This document shows positions 29,087 through 36,266 of a stretch of 64,000 bases of DNA, in pieces. The translations under genes and the position numbers were made by a program. Under the pieces are notes generated by a model. It was given only the letters and a program-made list of their open reading frames with translations, searched no databases and was not told where the DNA came from. How positions within the stretch are numbered: the stretch's first letter is position 1; each line of letters begins with the position of its first letter. Source of the stretch: Thermoleophilaceae bacterium (GTDB taxonomy: Bacteria; Actinomycetota; Thermoleophilia; Solirubrobacterales; JACPNS01); NCBI GenBank assembly GCA_016462645.1, contig JAEMSX010000006.1, positions 1-64,000 on the forward strand, written 5' to 3'.

Positions 29087-30160
29087 GTGAGCGTTGATGT
29101 CGGTCAAGACGAGGCTGCCCGAAGTTTCCGAACTCACGCGAATTACCTAGACGCGTTTGCAATGTGCTGTCGGACTCCTTACCGGGCGGATGCCTCGCCG
29201 TTCGGCCCTCGACTCCGCCAGGATTTGCCAGCTCTCGCGGTTGCGTGTTCGAATGCTCCGACGGTCGGCCAGAACGTCGCAGGAAACGCGACCTTGGATC
29301 CTGACGCTGTGCAGCGCTCGTTGGCCAACGCCTGGGGAGCCGAACTGATGCTCGGCTTTGGGTCGCCGTTGGATCTCGAGGACGAGCTCGTGCGGCTGAT
29401 GAACAATTGGGGAGTCGTGCAGACCTACTACAGCGTTTATCACGCATTTCAAGCGCTGCTCCTTGCGCAGCGTCGAGCGAGACCACAAAACCATCCCTCG
29501 ACGCAGACTCAATTTGCCGCGCAGTGGACGGATAGGTCGCTCGACTTGCCACCCTTTTCTTCGGCGGTCGGACCGAACGGCTTCATCAATGACGGATTGG
29601 CACCCCGAAGTGTGGATCTAAACATTCAGTCCTGGACGACCTGCGAGCCCCTAACCTGCTGGAGCTTGGTAGGTAAGGCCCTGCGGACGACGCGAGAAAA
29701 GAAGTTGTATGAAAGCGAACAAGCTTTTCGGCACCGCGCTCGAATTCAGATCAAGAAGGCATGGAACGCGAAGGAGAGGGAGCGGCTTTCGCAAAGCCGC
29801 AAACCGCGTGTACAGCCCTCCTTTCCACTGCCGAGAATGACCAAGGCGGAGCGCTTGGCCCACGAACAGAAGTTTCGTCAGTTCACATTGATCGACTACT
29901 TGTACCGACTGAGGATCAGGGCCAATTATCAGGACGCGCTCATGTTCACTGATGGTCCGACATCTGCAGACGAGTCCGCACGCGTCCGCGCAAATTTGAT
30001 CGCGTTAACCGCAAGCACGATGCTCGTTCACGAGATCCATATTGGAGCCCTGGTCGGGAAGCAGACCTTTATGCGCTGGATCGACGACTGGGTCGGTCGC
30101 AATGACCCGCAGGAACTGACGCTGGGTTTGCGCCGCGACATCTTGGACGCAAGTATCTAG
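29087..30160 (+). CDS. HEPN-like cargo protein
   Basis: A 357-aa protein. Residues ~110-140 read as a HEPN-type helix bundle: WGVVQTYYSVYHAFQALLLAQ followed by RRARPQNH, which supplies an R-x5/6-H motif (Arg129/Arg130 and His136). That is the RX4-6H catalytic signature of HEPN ribonucleases. The rest is helical, with a basic middle (AWNAKERERLSQSRK). The GTG at 29087 is chosen because AGGAG lies 8 bases before it; an in-frame ATG at 29009 overlaps the upstream gene. With the glycine-zipper protein before it, this could be a toxin or defence pair; that is inference. Confidence 0.5.
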   Translation: MSVDVGQDEAARSFRTHANYLDAFAMCCRTPYRADASPFGPRLRQDLPALAVACSNAPTVGQNVAGNATLDPDAVQRSLANAWGAELMLGFGSPLDLEDELVRLMNNWGVVQTYYSVYHAFQALLLAQRRARPQNHPSTQTQFAAQWTDRSLDLPPFSSAVGPNGFINDGLAPRSVDLNIQSWTTCEPLTCWSLVGKALRTTREKKLYESEQAFRHRARIQIKKAWNAKERERLSQSRKPRVQPSFPLPRMTKAERLAHEQKFRQFTLIDYLYRLRIRANYQDALMFTDGPTSADESARVRANLIALTASTMLVHEIHIGALVGKQTFMRWIDDWVGRNDPQELTLGLRRDILDASI

Positions 30161-30435
30161 GTCGGCGGATGCCTGCGCGAAACGTCTTCGACATAAACCC
30201 GAGGTGCGAGCTCTGGCCACGCAGCTTGACGTAGTTTGGCGGACCGGACTGGCGGCGCTCGGAGTTCACGACGGCATCACTGAACATGGTTACGCGGGCT
30301 TCAAACCTTGAGCAAATTGTCCGTCCGCACGGAAGCCTAGATTTGAACGGTCGGCCTTGTATTTAAGGTGAAGTTGAGAGCGCCGCAGCGCAACGTAATT
30401 AGGTCAAAGGAGGTGCCGATGTCCGCCGTACCAAT

Positions 30436-30582
30436 ATGGACGTTTTCCTCGAACACCTGCTGCGGCTGCCTTGGTGGCTCGCTCTCCCGCTCTTTCTGAT
30501 CGCGTGCTTCCCGGCACTGGGAATTCGCTACATCGACTTCCTTGAGCGTCTGCGCGACTACCGCAAGCCGCCCAAGAAGTAG
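30436..30582 (+). CDS. 48-aa single-pass membrane peptide
   Basis: A 48-aa frame with an amphipathic start, one transmembrane helix (WWLALPLFLIACFPALGI) and a basic tail (YRKPPKK). A perfect Shine-Dalgarno run AAAGGAGGT lies at 30406-30413, but it is best placed for another ATG at 30419 that opens an overlapping 26-codon frame ending at 30499. Either the membrane peptide is read from 30436 by coupling to that leader, or only one of the two is real. The 275 bases before it, from 30161, hold nothing else I recognise. Confidence 0.45.
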   Translation: MDVFLEHLLRLPWWLALPLFLIACFPALGIRYIDFLERLRDYRKPPKK

Positions 30583-30641
30583 ACCTCACTACGTGCCGGG
30601 GAGCGCTGGGTCACGCGTCATCACGTCGACGATCGGACCGA

Positions 30642-30800
30642 TCACGAACTGAGGCGTCTCGAACTCTGAGGATTCCACCCTCCAGCGAGCTTGACCATCT
30701 CGTACATTGCAATCGCGGTCGCTATTCCGGCGACGATCGTCCAAAAGTCGATCATGTCGAGGTTCGACAGGTCCGTAGAGGCGAGCAACGAGACAGTCAC
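30642..30800 (-). CDS. 52-aa membrane peptide coupled to resolvase
   Basis: A 52-aa frame beginning at GTG 30800, two bases after the resolvase stop, so probably translated by coupling. It contains one hydrophobic helix (FWTIVAGIATAIAMYEMV) and a short polar tail ending RRLSS. The size and layout resemble small toxin or holin-like peptides. It converges on the 48-aa membrane peptide at 30436-30582, leaving 59 bases between them. Coding status is inferred from topology and coupling only. Confidence 0.4.
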   Translation of the reverse strand: MTVSLLASTDLSNLDMIDFWTIVAGIATAIAMYEMVKLAGGWNPQSSRRLSS

Positions 30801-30802
30801 GC

Positions 30803-31423
30803 TCAAGTTGCAGGTTTGACGGAAGCTGATTTCGGCTTTTCTCGAAGCGCGCGGTAGACCGTTGCGCGCGAGACGCCGATTGTCGATGCAATGTCATCGA
30901 CGGTGTGTTCGCTGCTGCCGTCAGCATTCTTGGCCGCGAGCATCGACTTCGCCATCTCCAGTTTCTTTGGCGTCATTACCGTAGGACGCCCACCGATCCT
31001 TCCGCGACTTCGTGCGGCGGCGAGTCCCGCCGAGGTCCGTTCTCGAATGAGGTCACGCTCGAACTCGGCCAGAGCGCCGAACAGGTGGAAAGTGAGCTTC
31101 CCGGTCGGAGACGTTGTGTCGATGGATTCATGCAGCGAGCAAAAGCCGATCTCGCGCTCGGCGAGATCTTCGACGATCCTCACCAGATCCTTCAACGATC
31201 TTCCGAGTCGATCGAGCCGCCACACAACGAGGGTGTCGCCGGCGCGAAGATGATCGAGCGCCTTCGCAAGTTCGGGTCTTGTTGCAAGCGAACCCGACGC
31301 GCGGTCTTCGAAGATTCGAGAGCAGCCAGCTTCGTTCAGCGCATCAAGTTGGAGTGCCGGATCCTGATCGAGCGTCGAAACACGGGCGTACCCGATCGAA
31401 TGTCCTCTTGACTCCGCGATCAT
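30803..31423 (-). CDS. Serine resolvase (TniR/Tn3-type)
   Basis: A 206-aa small serine recombinase. The catalytic Ser16 sits in YARVSTLDQDP, the second conserved block is VVWRLDRLGRSLKDL, and the dimer helix region is SPTGKLTFHLFGALAEFERDLIRERT. A C-terminal helix-turn-helix (HTVDDIASTIGVSRATVYRAL) binds the res site. In Tn5053/Tn402-type elements such an enzyme resolves the cointegrates left by replicative transposition. It is transcribed away from a 28-bp candidate res subsite just upstream of its start. Confidence 0.9.
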   Translation of the reverse strand: MIAESRGHSIGYARVSTLDQDPALQLDALNEAGCSRIFEDRASGSLATRPELAKALDHLRAGDTLVVWRLDRLGRSLKDLVRIVEDLAEREIGFCSLHESIDTTSPTGKLTFHLFGALAEFERDLIRERTSAGLAAARSRGRIGGRPTVMTPKKLEMAKSMLAAKNADGSSEHTVDDIASTIGVSRATVYRALREKPKSASVKPAT

Positions 31424-31436
31424 TCGACTCTACAGA

Positions 31437-31464
31437 TCAAAACAGTCGCAGCCTGCCGTTTTGA
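31437..31464. promoter_or_regulatory. Candidate 28-bp res subsite
   Basis: Arms TCAAAAC (31437-31443) and GTTTTGA (31458-31464) form an inverted repeat spanning exactly 28 bp, the length of a serine-resolvase dimer site, 14 bases upstream of the resolvase start. Two further subsites expected in a full res site were not clearly resolved in 31424-31601. Confidence 0.45.
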
Positions 31465-31601
31465 GACTTTGATTCCGCACACGGCTTAAGACACATGCGT
31501 TTGCGATTAGAACCCGCAGAGAGGCGGCTGGCTCACAAACGACCGTTTTTGCGATGCACGAACACGGGCTTTCAATCTGCCGGCAGCCATAGCCTGACTC
31601 G

Positions 31602-32297
31602 ATGAGCAACGGTGAAGAACTCGGCTGGTCAGAAGACGACTACGAGGAGGAGCTTCGAACCTCCTTCTTCAGTGACTGCCCGGAGCGCGCCCTCGTCTCG
31701 CTTGCGACGAGTTTCGCTCGCTCCTTGATCGAGGACAGCCCCATCTTCGAGGTGCCCGGGCCAGAACCCGAGGCGCAGAAGACGCACCTCTTGCTGGCGG
31801 CGCAGCTCACGTCCACGAGGATGCTGCGCGCCGCCCGCGCGGCGACGGCATCGCTGTCGATCGGCTACGAACCTGAGGCACGGGCGCTGATTCGCATCAT
31901 GGTCGAGCTCGCCCCCCACGCGGAGTACTGGCAGACCGATCCGACCGGCGAGTTGGCGCGCGAGTGGCTTGACGGCAAACATGAATACGGCGTCACGAAG
32001 AAGGTTGCGGAAATTCTCGACCGAGGGATCTACAAGGAGCTCTGCATCGACGCGCACGGCGATCCGCGATCGCTCTTCGCGCTGATGGATCCCAACGACT
32101 TCACGATCAGCATGGGGCCAGATCGCACGATGAACTCGCGCACCTACCTGCTCGTGATCACCGACGCCGTAGTCGAATCGTCACGACTCCTTGCCCGTCA
32201 GTTCAATTCGGATTCCGAAAAGCACTTCGCGCTCCTAGATGAAGAGCGAGCGAAAGCCTGGAAGCAACTTCGAGAAGAGCGCGAGACGTCACGGTGA
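31602..32297 (+). CDS. DUF5677-like helical cargo protein
   Basis: A 231-aa, almost all-helical protein. The stretch SLSIGYEPEARALIRIMVELAPHAEYW (residues ~85-110) resembles the DUF5677 and related HEPN-neighbour families, in which an Arg/Glu helix pattern recurs. No membrane segment is seen. Its stop overlaps the GTG start of the next gene (GTGA), so the two are translationally coupled and probably act together. Function unknown; a role in defence or stress is suggested only by the cargo setting. Confidence 0.5.
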   Translation: MSNGEELGWSEDDYEEELRTSFFSDCPERALVSLATSFARSLIEDSPIFEVPGPEPEAQKTHLLLAAQLTSTRMLRAARAATASLSIGYEPEARALIRIMVELAPHAEYWQTDPTGELAREWLDGKHEYGVTKKVAEILDRGIYKELCIDAHGDPRSLFALMDPNDFTISMGPDRTMNSRTYLLVITDAVVESSRLLARQFNSDSEKHFALLDEERAKAWKQLREERETSR

Positions 32298-33046
32298 GCG
32301 ACGACGTTCCACCCGGCAGCGCGGCTCCTGATTGGCCGATCGAGCGATGGATCGCGCTAATCAAAGGTCTCGAGGACGCGTCGCGGCTCATCGATCTCGG
32401 CATGACCGAGCTTCACAGCCTGGACGGCGCCAACGATTTCAACCACGGGATTCTCCACCTTCTCTCCCACGGTTTCGAGCGACTCGTGAAATACACGCTG
32501 TTTCTCGCCCTGCTCAATCGCGAAGGCGTCGCGCCTGACGCTGCGTACATGAAGGGGCTGGGCCATGACGTGAGCAGGGCTTTGGAAGCGCTGCTCGATG
32601 TCGTCTCCAACGAACCCAAATATGCGGATCGGCCTGCCGCGGCCGAGGACATCGCGTTCATGCGTGACGATCCCGACCTAAAGAGGCTGATCGCGCTGTA
32701 CTCGAGGTTTGGCAAGCTCGATCGATACTTCGACCTAAACGTTTTGATCGATCCGACGGTTGCGACGTCGATTATGGATCCCGCCGCGGAGTGGCGAGAA
32801 ATCGAGAACGACTTCTTCGATCGAATCCCGGGGGGACTGGAAGCGCTCGCTTCGGATCCGACCGCCCTCGCTCGCCTGATGCCGATTGTGACCGGCGAGA
32901 TCGCCGCCGTGCTCGATCGCTTCCATCGCTGCCTTGCTCGCATGTGGTTCTGGGGTGCGGTCGGGGAAGACGGCCCGAGCAGCGCAACAAGTGCGCTGTC
33001 ATTCATCAACTATTTGAACGACGACGAGCTGGGTACGCCCCGCTAA
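32294..33046 (+). CDS. HEPN-like helical cargo protein, partner of upstream gene
   Basis: A 250-aa helical protein. Residues ~50-100 read LLSHGFERLVKYTLFLALL followed by MKGLGHDVSRALEALLD, the lysine-helix then GHD pattern seen in a group of HEPN-like proteins. No RX4-6H catalytic motif stands out, so it may be a non-catalytic HEPN. It is coupled to the DUF5677-like gene by a 4-base overlap. Two-gene helical pairs like this are candidates for unrecognised toxin-antitoxin or anti-phage systems. Confidence 0.5.
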   Translation: MSDDVPPGSAAPDWPIERWIALIKGLEDASRLIDLGMTELHSLDGANDFNHGILHLLSHGFERLVKYTLFLALLNREGVAPDAAYMKGLGHDVSRALEALLDVVSNEPKYADRPAAAEDIAFMRDDPDLKRLIALYSRFGKLDRYFDLNVLIDPTVATSIMDPAAEWREIENDFFDRIPGGLEALASDPTALARLMPIVTGEIAAVLDRFHRCLARMWFWGAVGEDGPSSATSALSFINYLNDDELGTPR

Positions 33047-33136
33047 CCAGCGTCGGTATGGACGCAGTTGTCGGCGGCTTCCAATTTGCTTCGTGGCGCG
33101 CGCAATCCGCGTTTCACTGGACGTTTTGGAGGCAAG

Positions 33137-33148
33137 TTTTCAGTTAGT
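33137..33148 (+). promoter_or_regulatory. Upstream repeat TTTTCAGTTAGT, copy 1
   Basis: A 12-bp sequence ending 10 bases before the ATG of the 85-aa gene. The same 12 bases end 9 bases before the start of the transposition operon (33539-33550). With the flank CAA(G/C) the match extends to 15 of 16 bases. Identical placement suggests a shared operator or core promoter element. Confidence 0.55.
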
Positions 33149-33158
33149 TTGGCGCGCA

Positions 33159-33416
33159 ATGGCTGAACTTGTATCCGCACCGCCTCCAAAGACCCGTAAG
33201 CGCAAGTACCCGTACGAGGCGTGGTTTGTCGGGGGTTGGGTCAAGCTAACTCAGGGCGTGGACTTCGACATCGAAGCCGCCTCTATGAGCAACAACATTC
33301 TCTCTTTTGCGCGCAGAAACGGTCTAGAAGCCAGCGTTCAGGTTCATCGCGAACCGCGCCTTCCCGGCAACCCCCAGGCGTACGTCTACGTCTGCGGCGA
33401 CCCGATCCAGGCCTGA
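33159..33416 (+). CDS. Small conserved-looking protein, 85 aa, possibly co-regulated with transposition
   Basis: An 85-aa, basic-then-mixed protein (KTRKRKYPYEAWFVGGWVKLTQGVDFDI near the start, ending VYVCGDP). The W-x-L-T-x-G-x-D-F-D pattern recurs in small phage- and plasmid-type proteins of unknown role. It shares a 12-bp element at the same distance upstream of its start as the transposition operon 144 bases downstream, so it may be an accessory protein of the transposon. The ATG at 33159 is chosen over in-frame codons upstream because of that shared placement. Confidence 0.5.
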   Translation: MAELVSAPPPKTRKRKYPYEAWFVGGWVKLTQGVDFDIEAASMSNNILSFARRNGLEASVQVHREPRLPGNPQAYVYVCGDPIQA

Positions 33417-33538
33417 ATCCCCGTCATAAGCACTGCCGTTCGCCGGCATAAAAACGCGTTTCAATCGCGGGAATAATGTCCAGCGTTCGCTGATTGATTG
33501 CGTCGCAAGCGTGCGTGCGGAACGTGCGCTCGGACAAC

Positions 33539-33550
33539 TTTTCAGTTAGT
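33539..33550 (+). promoter_or_regulatory. Upstream repeat TTTTCAGTTAGT, copy 2
   Basis: Second exact copy of the 12-bp element, 9 bases before the GTG start (33560) of the TnsA-like gene. An 11-bp palindrome TTGCGTCGCAA lies about 30 bases further upstream. Candidate target of the operon's own HTH protein (37447-37920) or a core promoter. Confidence 0.55.
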
Positions 33551-33559
33551 GATGGCTCC

Positions 33560-34081
33560 GTGTCGAACGTCTCTCATGACGAACGTGCCCGATCGCGCGC
33601 CCAGCTTCAACCGGTCAATGTGGGTCGACTGATGCACGCCGTCGCGGTGCTGCACCTGGAGCGGGGGAGGCCATTCGAGGTCAGGGTTCTTCGAGAAACC
33701 GTCGACGCGCTCATCCTGCCCAAGACCTCAAGAACTCATACGCAGTCCTTACGTCAGCGTGTCATTACCGCCCTGATGGTCTATCGCCATGAACTCGTGC
33801 CGCCGGGATGGCATTTTGTTTCCGGCGAGCAAGTGGTCAGCGACGTCAAGCTCGATCTGCTGTGGGCAACTGGCGAGGGCGGCCTCGTGGCCGATGAGCT
33901 CAAGAGTGGAAGCTGGCCGCTCGCCGATTTCGATGCTGCCTCGCGCCAGTGCGCAAGCCAATGCGTGGCTGGGCGAGAAGTCTTCGGCAACGCGTTTCAA
34001 ATGGTGCGTCTGGTTCTGCCGGCGCCTCGAATCGTTGGCGAGGTCATGCCTGGGAGTGGGGGAGAGATCCGGTGGCGTTGA
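33560..34081 (+). CDS. TnsA-like PD-(D/E)XK endonuclease
   Basis: A 173-aa protein. The nuclease core shows Asp99 in VKLDLLW and, 13 residues later, Glu113-Leu-Lys115 in ADELKSG, the D-x(n)-E-x-K arrangement of the restriction-enzyme fold. TnsA in Tn7 cuts the 5' strand ends so that the element moves by cut-and-paste. Being first in the operon before the DDE transposase supports the same role, although TnsA-type genes are absent from Tn5053. The GTG at 33560 is chosen because the preceding frame is not conserved-looking and contains the repeat element. It overlaps the transposase gene by 10 bases. Confidence 0.65.
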   Translation: MSNVSHDERARSRAQLQPVNVGRLMHAVAVLHLERGRPFEVRVLRETVDALILPKTSRTHTQSLRQRVITALMVYRHELVPPGWHFVSGEQVVSDVKLDLLWATGEGGLVADELKSGSWPLADFDAASRQCASQCVAGREVFGNAFQMVRLVLPAPRIVGEVMPGSGGEIRWR

Positions 34082-35514
34082 CGAGCTACGAAGAGCGGCA
34101 GGCCGTTCTTCAGAACCTCTTGTTGCGCAAGGAGCACTTCGGCGGCCTGACGGGGCCGGAAGTCCGAACGGCGGCCTCCGCGTGCGGCGTCGCGGAATCG
34201 ACCGTCTACCGGTGGGTCCGCGCTGGACGCACGTCTCTTCGTGAGTATCGCCGGCACACACTCACGGAAGCGGAAGGCACTGCGTTCTTCGCGGCCCGCG
34301 GGGATGTGGCCGCGGCGCACCGGAGCCTCCTTGCGACCGCTGGCGAGAACCCTCCGAGTCTTTCCACCTACCGGCGCGCCGTGATGCGCGAATTCGATGC
34401 CCCGACTCGAAACGCCGCAAAACGCGGTCTTCCGGGGCGAGACCAGAAGCGGATTGTTCTCCGGCAGCCAGCCAAGAATCGAAATGAACGCTGGGAGGGC
34501 GACCATAAGGCGATGGACCTCCACGTTATTGCGCCCGGATTCTCTAACCCCGTGCGGCCTTGGATCACATGGCTCATCGACGTGGGCACGCGTGCGGTGG
34601 TGGGGTGGAGCATCTCGGCCGGAGACCCCCACCGGGGCGCGGTGCTCGCAGCGATACGCAGCGGCGTCGAGAGAGACGGAGAAAAGCCGTTCTACGGCGT
34701 GCCTGGTGAATTGGTCTGGGACAACGGAAACGAGTTCACTGCGAACGCCGTCACCGAGGCGGCGGCGATGCTCGGAAGCGTCGCAGCGCCAACCCAGGCG
34801 TACTCGCCCGAAAAGAAGCCGTTCATCGAAGCCGTGAACGGGACGTTGATCAAGCAGCTTCTGAGCAAGCTCCCTCACTACACCGAAGGTCCGCAGCGTA
34901 AGGACGGCTCCCTCGAAGATGGCGCCGACAGAATGCTCACGCTTGGGGAGCTAGCGCACCTAGTCGATCAGTGGGTCTGGCACTACAACAATGAACGCCC
35001 GCACCGTGGCCTCGGCGGAAGGACGCCAGCCGAGCAATGGGCATCAGACACCACCCCGATCCGCGAGGTCAGCGCCGAGACGGCGCGACTGTTCACGCTA
35101 GATCGCGTGCGCCGAGTGGTGCGAAGGGATGGCGGCATCCACGTTGAGTCGATCGCCTACATCGCTCCGGAGCTCTTTGGCTACGAAGGGGAGAAAGTCG
35201 AGGTCGGCCGCATTCCCTACGACGTCACCAAGATCGAGGTCTTTCATGACGGCCGTTGGCTCTGCACCGCGACGCCAACCGTTCAGGTTGGTCCTGAACA
35301 AGCGCGAAAACTTGCCGAGGCGAGAAAGAAGCAGGACGCACGACTGCTCCGAGAGAGGCGCAAGCTCGCAAAGCTCGGCCGCATACGCATCGGGACGATT
35401 ACGAGTGACGCGCTCGATCCTCGAATCCTGCCCCCGGCAGCCAGCGAGGCAGCAGCAAATGCATCGGGCGACGACCTTTTCGGCTTTGGCGACAGGATCG
35501 GCGGCGTTCGATGA
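34072..35514 (+). CDS. DD(35)E transposase, TniA/TnsB/MuA type
   Basis: A 480-aa transposase. An N-terminal helix-turn-helix (GPEVRTAASACGVAESTVYRWVRAG) binds DNA. The retroviral-integrase-like core has Asp144 (EGDHKAMD), Asp217 (VWDNGNEFT) and Glu253 (FIEAVNGT), with 35 residues between the last two. A block HYNNERPHRGLGGRTPAEQW follows, then a Mu-type C-terminal beta barrel and a basic helix (ARKKQDARLLRERRKLAKLGRIR). GTG 34072 is preferred because GGAGAG lies just before it. It catalyses strand cleavage and joining at both transposon ends, probably by binding the three sites at each end. Confidence 0.92.
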   Translation: MALTSYEERQAVLQNLLLRKEHFGGLTGPEVRTAASACGVAESTVYRWVRAGRTSLREYRRHTLTEAEGTAFFAARGDVAAAHRSLLATAGENPPSLSTYRRAVMREFDAPTRNAAKRGLPGRDQKRIVLRQPAKNRNERWEGDHKAMDLHVIAPGFSNPVRPWITWLIDVGTRAVVGWSISAGDPHRGAVLAAIRSGVERDGEKPFYGVPGELVWDNGNEFTANAVTEAAAMLGSVAAPTQAYSPEKKPFIEAVNGTLIKQLLSKLPHYTEGPQRKDGSLEDGADRMLTLGELAHLVDQWVWHYNNERPHRGLGGRTPAEQWASDTTPIREVSAETARLFTLDRVRRVVRRDGGIHVESIAYIAPELFGYEGEKVEVGRIPYDVTKIEVFHDGRWLCTATPTVQVGPEQARKLAEARKKQDARLLRERRKLAKLGRIRIGTITSDALDPRILPPAASEAAANASGDDLFGFGDRIGGVR

Positions 35515-36266
35515 CCGCGGTGAACTCGTTCGCGCCAAGGCACTTCAATGGTCTCGAAGACGCCCGCACGATTACGACGCATCAGTTTCTGGTCACGGAG
35601 ATGGCGGTGGAGGACTGCATTCACCGTCAAGCGATTGGCCTCTTCACCGGGGGAGCGGGCACCGGGAAAACGTTCGCGGTTGAGTCGGCAACCGCCGAAC
35701 TTGACTTGCCGGTCGTTCGAACGCTTTTTGGCTCGAAGGCAACACCGCGCGAGGTCGCGCGCCAGATCCTTTGCGAGCTCGGGGAGCCTCCGGCGCGAGG
35801 AAGTTATTACGACCTCGCCGATGAGGTGGTCAGATGCTTGGTAGACCCGCACGTGGTGGTGATCGACGAAGCGCAGCATCTCAACCAGGACTGCACGTTC
35901 TTCATCCGGCACCTGATCGACCGCGAGGACACGCAGGTGACGATCCTGCTCGTCGGGGCCGAGGGCCTGATCACAAAAGTGAGAAAGGACCCGACTCTCG
36001 ACAGCCGGATCTACCGTCGCGTCGGCTTTGCAGAAATGTCCGAGGAAGAACTCCTCGGAGTGTTGCCGAACTACCACCCGATCTATAGAGGTGTGAGCCG
36101 AGCACTGCTTGAGGATTTGATCGATCGCTGCGAGGTGGTGAAGCACCGTGTGCTTGCCGTGTTCACTCTCACAGCTGCAGACCTCTTGGCCCGCGAGGAG
36201 CGCGAATCGATCGACAAAAACACGCTCGATAAGAGTTTGGCCCTGATTTCTGGCGGGCTTACGTGA
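35511..36266 (+). CDS. AAA ATPase, TniB/TnsC/MuB type
   Basis: A 251-aa AAA protein. Walker A is GGAGTGKT at residues 47-54 and Walker B is VVVIDEAQHL with Asp119 and Glu120. Such proteins form ATP-dependent filaments or rings on target DNA, stimulate the DDE transposase and give target immunity. It overlaps the transposase gene by four bases (ATGA). The small size (TnsC is about 555 aa) matches TniB of Tn5053-like elements. Confidence 0.9.
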   Translation: MTAVNSFAPRHFNGLEDARTITTHQFLVTEMAVEDCIHRQAIGLFTGGAGTGKTFAVESATAELDLPVVRTLFGSKATPREVARQILCELGEPPARGSYYDLADEVVRCLVDPHVVVIDEAQHLNQDCTFFIRHLIDREDTQVTILLVGAEGLITKVRKDPTLDSRIYRRVGFAEMSEEELLGVLPNYHPIYRGVSRALLEDLIDRCEVVKHRVLAVFTLTAADLLAREERESIDKNTLDKSLALISGGLT

